Below, piece by piece: positions 14,032-18,679 of a DNA stretch of 18,679 nucleotides. The stretch is from contig JAAZJF010000177.1 in NCBI GenBank assembly GCA_012800475.1, positions 1-18,679 of the forward strand, read 5' to 3'. The position numbers and the translations under genes are program-made. The notes below the pieces were generated by a model that saw only the letters and a list, made by a program, of their open reading frames with translations, made no database searches and was not told where the DNA came from. The stretch is from Gammaproteobacteria bacterium (GTDB taxonomy: Bacteria > Pseudomonadota > Gammaproteobacteria > Pseudomonadales > Pseudomonadaceae). The first letter of the stretch is position 1; the number at the start of each line of letters is the position of its first letter.

Positions 14032-14780
14032 CTCCTAGGTACCTGCACTTGCACTTGCCCTGTATATTCACCGTGCATGGCGTAGCTGCGCTCGGTTAGG
14101 GTCGTTACACCTTCACTACTACGGCGCAATAGGCTCGTCACACGCGTGCCATAGGCTTCACCGCGAATAAAAATACTCGACAGCATACGCTCCATAGCCA
14201 AACCCACACCGGTGTCCGGCAGCTGATCGTCATCGGCGCGATGCTCATCGTGCATCAATTCAAATAACACCTGATCTGTGGCATCCAAATGTTGAGCAAA
14301 AGCACTGCGCACCCGTACTAATTTAGGCCATGGTGTATCTAAACTGGCATTGCAGAGCGCATAAATACCCGCGCTCAAACGTACAGGACGAGGTTCAGTC
14401 GAGCTTAAATACCACATGGAATGCTGGTCGCCCACCAACAAGTTGAACCCGCTGTACTGCGTCAACTGTGTGGCAATATCATGTAAATAAGCTTGCGGTG
14501 ATTGCTGCCCAGCTAGGTAATCACTGACCAAAGCGCCCCGTGACTTCGCACCCAATGGCAGTGATAAATCACGGATATTTGTGAGCGTAGCAAAACGCGA
14601 CTGCTCAGTTATTCCAAGCCATGTCCCCCCTGCTTCTAAATCCCGTCCGGCATAAATAGCAGGCTGATCACTCCATTGCGCTAAAGGTGCGCTAGGACGC
14701 GCATGCACTTCATCTCGATTCGCCAGTAACAATAAAGGTTGGGCGCTTTCAGGTTGCCATGAAAAAACAACTAAACACAT
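14028..14780 (-). CDS. NRDE (TANGO2-like) family protein
   Basis: A protein of 250 residues of the NRDE family, named for the motif seen here as LLANRDEVHARP (residues 21-24). It begins MCLVVFSW, so after Met removal Cys2 would be the N-terminal residue, as in N-terminal nucleophile hydrolases. Other family marks are GRDLEAGGTWLGI near 47-59 and FNLLVGDQ. Bacterial members have no settled activity; eukaryotic relatives (TANGO2) have been linked to haem and lipid handling. ATG 14780 is preceded by GAGAG. Its stop (TAA, 14030-14028) overlaps the ptsP stop (TAG, 14029-14031) on the other strand. Confidence 0.85.
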   Translation of the reverse strand: MCLVVFSWQPESAQPLLLLANRDEVHARPSAPLAQWSDQPAIYAGRDLEAGGTWLGITEQSRFATLTNIRDLSLPLGAKSRGALVSDYLAGQQSPQAYLHDIATQLTQYSGFNLLVGDQHSMWYLSSTEPRPVRLSAGIYALCNASLDTPWPKLVRVRSAFAQHLDATDQVLFELMHDEHRADDDQLPDTGVGLAMERMLSSIFIRGEAYGTRVTSLLRRSSEGVTTLTERSYAMHGEYTGQVQVQVPRS

Positions 14781-14834
14781 AAGACTCTCGTAAACAATTT
14801 GCTCAAATAAAATACTAATTCACACAGGCTCAAC

Positions 14835-16616
14835 TCATTTTTGCTGACTTTGTGGCGTCACGCGCAATACTTCTTCCATAGTCGTCAATCCTGCAGCAAT
14901 TTTTTGCGCGCCAGATAAACGTAAACTGCGCATGCCATCGCGAAATGCATGATTTTTCAAAGCTACAAGGTTAGTGTCCGCCATAATCAACGGCTTAATG
15001 GCGTCATTAATCTGCATAATTTCATACACCCCTGCTCGCCCACGATAGCCTGTATCGCGACATTCTAAACAGCCAACGGCTTGCTGTGCACCTTGAGGCA
15101 GTGGCGCACTCCAAGGCTGCGTTAAGGCCTGCCAATCATCGGCGTTGATCTCCACCGGTGCTTTACAATGTGGGCACAAAGTGCGCACTAAACGCTGCGC
15201 CATGACACCAAGCAGCGTCGCTTTGAGTAGATAATACGGCACACCCAACTCCAACAAGCGCGTAATGGCACTGGGTGCATCATTGGTATGTAAAGTGGAC
15301 AACACAAGATGCCCCGTTAGGGCGGCCTGAATTGCCATTTCTGCGGTTTCTAAGTCGCGAATTTCGCCGATCATGATGATATCGGGATCTTGCCGCATCA
15401 AAGCACGAATACCACTGGCAAAGCCTAAATCGATATTGTGCTGAACCTGCATCTGATTAAAAGACGGCTCAATCATCTCGATCGGATCTTCAATCGTGCA
15501 GACATTCACCTCTTCCGTGGCCAGCTGTTTAAGCGTGGTATATAAAGTTGTGGTTTTGCCTGATCCAGTTGGACCGGTGACGAGAATAATACCGTTAGGT
15601 TGGCTGGTCATATTGCGCCAGCGCTGTAAATCATCAGCAGAAAAGCCCAACTGATCAAAAGACTTCAGCAGCACATCCGGATCAAAAATCCGCATCACCA
15701 ATTTCTCACCAAACGCCGTTGGCATGGTGGAAAGGCGCAACTCGACCTCATTCCCATCTGGGGCTTTAGTCTTCACACGGCCGTCTTGTGGCTTACGTTT
15801 TTCAGCCACATTCATCCGCCCTAATGACTTTAAGCGACTGATCACAGCCATCGTCACTTGCGCAGGTAAGCGATACACCGTGTGCAACACACCATCAATG
15901 CGAAAACGCACCGTACCTTGCTCGCGACGCGGTTCAATATGGATATCACTGGCACGCTGTTGAAACGCATATTGAAACAGCCAATCCACGATATTCACAA
16001 TGTGCGCATCATTGGCATCAGGTTCTTGATCGCTTGCACCTAAGTTCAGCAGCTGCTCAAAATTACCGACACCACTGACAAATTGATCCCCTGCCGAGGC
16101 GCCTGAGACCGAGCGAGCCAAGCGATAAAACTCTGTCGTAAAGCGCTGGATGTCAGCAGGGTTGGCCACCACCCGCTTAATAGGTCGACGTAAGGTGTGC
16201 GCTAAATTACTTTCCCAGCTGCGCATAAAAGGTTGCGCACTGGCAATCGTCACGCAACTACTGTCTGTGGCTACTGCCAAAATCTTATGACGTTGGGCAA
16301 AAGCATAGGACATCAGCGGTGTCACGGCTGCCACATCAATTTTTAGGGGGTCGATACGTAAGTAAGGCTGCTGCGCCCAATCAGCTAACCATAAGGTTAA
16401 TGTCTCAAGATCAAGCGTGCGCCCAGGGCGTGACAGATCACCCAGCTGCAAAGTAGCGATGTACTCAAGTGGGTGTAAATTTAAAGTCGCAGTATGACCG
16501 CGCCGCGCCGCCAAACACTGATCGGCGGCCTCTTGAGTGATACGTTGCTGTTGCACAAGCTGTACCAAAACTTCATTTAGATCCAGCAAATGATCTATCA
16601 CAGCCTCAACCATCAT
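14835..16616 (-). CDS. GspE/PilB-family secretion or pilus ATPase, orphan
   Basis: A type II secretion/type IV pilus ATPase of 593 residues. These hexameric ATPases drive assembly of pilus-like fibres at the inner membrane. The N-terminal ~170 residues are divergent; then come SDIHIEPR (about 223-230), Walker A GPTGSGKTT at 348-356, the acidic motif CTIEDPIEMIE near 373-383, Walker B region DPDIIMIGEIRD at 410-421, the histidine box GHLVLSTLHTNDA, and a zinc-binding set CPHC/CLEC at C481, C484, C516 and C519. All catalytic elements look intact. No pilin, secretin or platform gene is nearby. As I recall, P. aeruginosa PA5210 is the orthologue and is similarly alone next to a CYTH gene. GGGGAG precedes tandem ATG codons; the second (16613) has the better spacing. 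Confidence 0.88.
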   Translation of the reverse strand: MMVEAVIDHLLDLNEVLVQLVQQQRITQEAADQCLAARRGHTATLNLHPLEYIATLQLGDLSRPGRTLDLETLTLWLADWAQQPYLRIDPLKIDVAAVTPLMSYAFAQRHKILAVATDSSCVTIASAQPFMRSWESNLAHTLRRPIKRVVANPADIQRFTTEFYRLARSVSGASAGDQFVSGVGNFEQLLNLGASDQEPDANDAHIVNIVDWLFQYAFQQRASDIHIEPRREQGTVRFRIDGVLHTVYRLPAQVTMAVISRLKSLGRMNVAEKRKPQDGRVKTKAPDGNEVELRLSTMPTAFGEKLVMRIFDPDVLLKSFDQLGFSADDLQRWRNMTSQPNGIILVTGPTGSGKTTTLYTTLKQLATEEVNVCTIEDPIEMIEPSFNQMQVQHNIDLGFASGIRALMRQDPDIIMIGEIRDLETAEMAIQAALTGHLVLSTLHTNDAPSAITRLLELGVPYYLLKATLLGVMAQRLVRTLCPHCKAPVEINADDWQALTQPWSAPLPQGAQQAVGCLECRDTGYRGRAGVYEIMQINDAIKPLIMADTNLVALKNHAFRDGMRSLRLSGAQKIAAGLTTMEEVLRVTPQSQQK

Positions 16617-16690
16617 GCGCTCCCCAGTTTTAGCTCCAACCTAACCACGACACAGTGCCATAGACATCAGCATTGTGCCGTGCGCAAAGG

Positions 16691-18061
16691 TTATACCGAA
16701 CGCTTCAACTGCTTCCAAGCATTCAAGGTGAGTACAGTGCCTAGCAGCTCTCGACGTGCCACTAAAGCTTCTGCATCCAAAGGTTGTAGCGCAAGGCTAT
16801 GCAACTCACGCAACACACCAAAGAGGCGGTCACTGTCCACTAAATCAGTGAGGTGACGTGCAGCTTGCAGCCAAGCCAACAAACGCTCCAAGCGGGGGGC
16901 TTGCTCAACTAAGTCTTCCGGCTGACGCATATAGCGATTCACTTGCAATGCTTGAGCTTCTTCTTTTAAAAACTGTAACAACCAGTTTTCCAGTGTTGCA
17001 GCGCCTTGACGCGCGCCTCGTGCAGTGCGCTTTGATTGCCAGTGACGGTTATGTAACCACACCGCTGCTTGCAATGAAAAGACACCCCAACGCGTACCAT
17101 CCAACTCACCAGCAAACTCAAGTGGCGCTGTTTCGCGTACGCTCTGCTCATCAGCACCGGCCATAATACGTCCACGCCAATCTTCAATTAAAGCATCTAA
17201 CTGTGCGCGCAACTCATGGCTGGCTACACGCGGTACGGCTTGACCTAAACTACCTAACACAGCGCGTAAATTGATGAGCTGTTGAAACCATTGTTCAAGT
17301 AACTTCCAATGGCCATTAAAACGATACTGCTCAGCTAAACGCTGGCTATTACCCAATAACTGCCAAGCCACAGCAGAGAAGGCATCATCTAACGGCGTCT
17401 CAGCGGTCAAATCAGCAGGCTGCGCAGCAACACTGTAACTGTTGCTATCAAATAAACGATAACCGCGTTCCGCTTTACTGATATCACAAGGCATCAGCGC
17501 AACATCCGTAGCTAACTCCAGCGCCAGCTCAAACAATGCTGCTGGGTCGCCCGCACGCAACTCTAATTCAACTTCACAAATATCTTCTTGATGCTGGCCG
17601 GCAACGACCACACCTTGATCTAAGGCGACTTCAATCACAGTTTCAACACCAGCACGCTGCCAGCGTAATTCAGCATATTGGCGGTTAAAATCAGTACTAA
17701 AAACAACTTTCAGTTGCTTCTTATCCAGCTCACGCAAATTGTCTGGCCAGCAACTGTCATCGAGGTGACTGAGCACCAAGCGATTCACTTTTATAAACCA
17801 ATCCCACTCATTACGCTCAGACAATCCAGCAACGCTAGCGCCTTTACTTTTTAAGGTTTGGATCAATTGCTCGCCATCACGACGAATTCGTAGCGCTACT
17901 TGGCTGTTCGCCAAAGCAAAATCGGCTGTATCGTAATACCGATTAAGCAACTCACGGGTTTGCCATTGACCCACGCCACGCGCCGCTAAACTCGGGTGTT
18001 CACGCAGCGTAGCAAGGCTTGCAGGGCTGATTCGTAGCTTTATTTCGGTTTCTTTAGCCAT
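16691..18061 (-). CDS. CYTH-CHAD domain protein, probable inorganic triphosphatase
   Basis: A 456-residue protein with an N-terminal CYTH domain (about 1-200) and a C-terminal CHAD-like helical domain. The CYTH signature EIEXK-type appears as ETEIKL at 4-9, and basic and acidic residues of the triphosphate tunnel follow (RIRRDGEQLIQTLKSKG, ERNEWDWF, EVELELRAGDP). E. coli YgiF, of this family, hydrolyses inorganic tripolyphosphate with a metal. CHAD domains bind polyphosphate. The C-terminal half is helical with many R, H and K residues. The gene starts at ATG 18061 and is divergent from a DUF47 gene, which often accompanies a phosphate transporter, so a phosphate or polyphosphate role is reasonable. 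The secretion ATPase follows 74 bases downstream. Confidence 0.87.
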   Translation of the reverse strand: MAKETEIKLRISPASLATLREHPSLAARGVGQWQTRELLNRYYDTADFALANSQVALRIRRDGEQLIQTLKSKGASVAGLSERNEWDWFIKVNRLVLSHLDDSCWPDNLRELDKKQLKVVFSTDFNRQYAELRWQRAGVETVIEVALDQGVVVAGQHQEDICEVELELRAGDPAALFELALELATDVALMPCDISKAERGYRLFDSNSYSVAAQPADLTAETPLDDAFSAVAWQLLGNSQRLAEQYRFNGHWKLLEQWFQQLINLRAVLGSLGQAVPRVASHELRAQLDALIEDWRGRIMAGADEQSVRETAPLEFAGELDGTRWGVFSLQAAVWLHNRHWQSKRTARGARQGAATLENWLLQFLKEEAQALQVNRYMRQPEDLVEQAPRLERLLAWLQAARHLTDLVDSDRLFGVLRELHSLALQPLDAEALVARRELLGTVLTLNAWKQLKRSV

Positions 18062-18101
18062 GTCATTCTCAATTCAAATTGTTGCTAGTGTATCGCTATG
18101 C

Positions 18102-18131
18102 TGGTCGAACCCTATGACAGCACCGTATAAT
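18102..18131 (+). promoter_or_regulatory. Promoter candidate for the DUF47 gene
   Basis: A perfect -10 TATAAT at 18126-18131 lies 35 bases before the DUF47 start, with only a weak -35 (TGGTCG at 18102-18107, spacing 18). The gap of 104 bases also has to hold the promoter of the divergent CYTH gene. Confidence 0.5.
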
Positions 18132-18165
18132 CTAGGCTGTCATTGTTAATCGAGCGCAGCTCTCT

Positions 18166-18679
18166 ATGTCGATAAACCCGTTTGTTAGTTTGTTTGGTCG
18201 TTCGCCCATTGGGCCAATGCAGCAACATATTGCCAAAGCACACGAGTGTGCTTCAAATCTGGTGCCTTTTTTCCAAGCGATCATCGCGCAAGATTGGACG
18301 CGTGTTGAGCAGGTACAGCAAGAGATGTCTAGGCTCGAAAAAGAAGCCGACAAGCTCAAGCGTAATGTACGCATTCACTTACCTAAAAGTTTGTTTTTAC
18401 CTGTGCCACGTTCAGACTTACTTGAACTGCTCAGTGTACAGGACAAAGTCGCCAATCGCGCAAAAGACATCGCTGGATTGATGCTGGGTCGTCAAATGAC
18501 CATTCCACAGCCATTACAGCCTATGATTCTTGCTTTTGTACAGCGTGTTGTCGATGCCAGCGAGCAAGCGCTGACAGCGATGAACGAGCTGGATGAAATT
18601 CTAGAAACAGGTTTTGGGAACCGCGAAGTAAACCGAGTCACCGCCATGATCGAAGTGCTTGAAGATATTGAGCACGACA
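18166..18679 (+). CDS. DUF47/TIGR00153 family (PhoU-like) protein, N-terminal part
   Basis: The gene runs off the window end; 171 codons are visible from ATG 18166. The product starts MSINPFVSLFGRSPIGPMQQ and is entirely helical, like the PhoU-fold DUF47 proteins (E. coli YkaA). Family-like stretches are EKEADKLKRNVRIHLPKSLF with its conserved acidic/basic residues, LLSVQDKVANRAKDIAG and IEVLEDIEHD at the edge. These proteins usually stand just before a Pit-type phosphate transporter gene and are thought to modulate it; that gene would lie right of the window. No clear ribosome-binding site precedes the ATG (GAGCG is the best). Confidence 0.85.
   Translation, partial: MSINPFVSLFGRSPIGPMQQHIAKAHECASNLVPFFQAIIAQDWTRVEQVQQEMSRLEKEADKLKRNVRIHLPKSLFLPVPRSDLLELLSVQDKVANRAKDIAGLMLGRQMTIPQPLQPMILAFVQRVVDASEQALTAMNELDEILETGFGNREVNRVTAMIEVLEDIEHD

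Noticed and set aside
1..18679. Mobile element, prophage or defence island
   Set aside because: No transposase, integrase, terminal repeats, tRNA attachment site or restriction/toxin genes are visible; the genes are chromosomal housekeeping types.

Overview
The window reads as chromosomal DNA of a gammaproteobacterium close to Pseudomonas. The G+C content, judged by eye, is near one half, which is lower than classical pseudomonads; a small-genome Pseudomonadaceae lineage such as Thiopseudomonas or Denitrificimonas would fit, but that is inference. The grouping rests on the protein sequences and on gene blocks I recall from P. aeruginosa: Fe-permease/gcvT/gcvH, HAD phosphatase/rppH/ptsP, bfr/bfd, and DUF47/CYTH-CHAD/secretion ATPase. 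These blocks appear rejoined in a new order. I see no tRNA, rRNA, insertion sequence, prophage, CRISPR array or toxin-antitoxin pair.

Layout. Positions 1-290 hold the end of znuA (zinc-binding protein). A two-domain ferric-iron permease (453-2072) and the glycine-cleavage genes gcvT and gcvH (2202-3822) follow on the + strand, without gcvP. folA (3839-4357, -) faces gcvH. A translationally overlapped pair encodes a DUF2868 membrane protein and a DUF3482 GTPase (4481-7226, +). On the - strand lie bacterioferritin and its ferredoxin Bfd (7275-8067), the latter behind a near-palindromic Fur-box candidate, then a class I DAHP synthase (8253-9350). A periplasmic rhodanese (9808-10362) and a HAD phosphatase (10432-11091) follow, still on the - strand. 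rppH and ptsP run on the + strand (11235-14031), converging on an NRDE-family gene (14028-14780). The right end holds an orphan GspE/PilB-type ATPase and a CYTH-CHAD protein (both -), divergent from the start of a DUF47/PhoU-like gene cut by the window edge.

The most interesting structure is the 457-base stretch without a long gene between the rhodanese and the DAHP synthase. Read on the - strand it contains a plausible promoter with a 12-bp palindrome in its spacer and a 43-codon leader ORF with a good ribosome-binding site. That leader contains YYFYGYWF, seven aromatic residues in eight codons. After it come two mutually exclusive hairpins and a strong intrinsic terminator, then a second 34-codon small ORF with its own ribosome-binding site, and finally the DAHP synthase. 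This is the layout of ribosome-mediated transcription attenuation, here apparently sensing all three aromatic amino acids and controlling the first enzyme of aromatic biosynthesis. The extra small ORF after the terminator is unexplained.

The other genes are housekeeping or stress functions: iron storage and mobilisation (Bfr/Bfd under iron control), one-carbon metabolism (GcvT, GcvH, FolA), RNA 5'-end processing and nitrogen-PTS signalling (RppH, PtsP), and polyphosphate/triphosphate-related proteins (CYTH-CHAD, DUF47).
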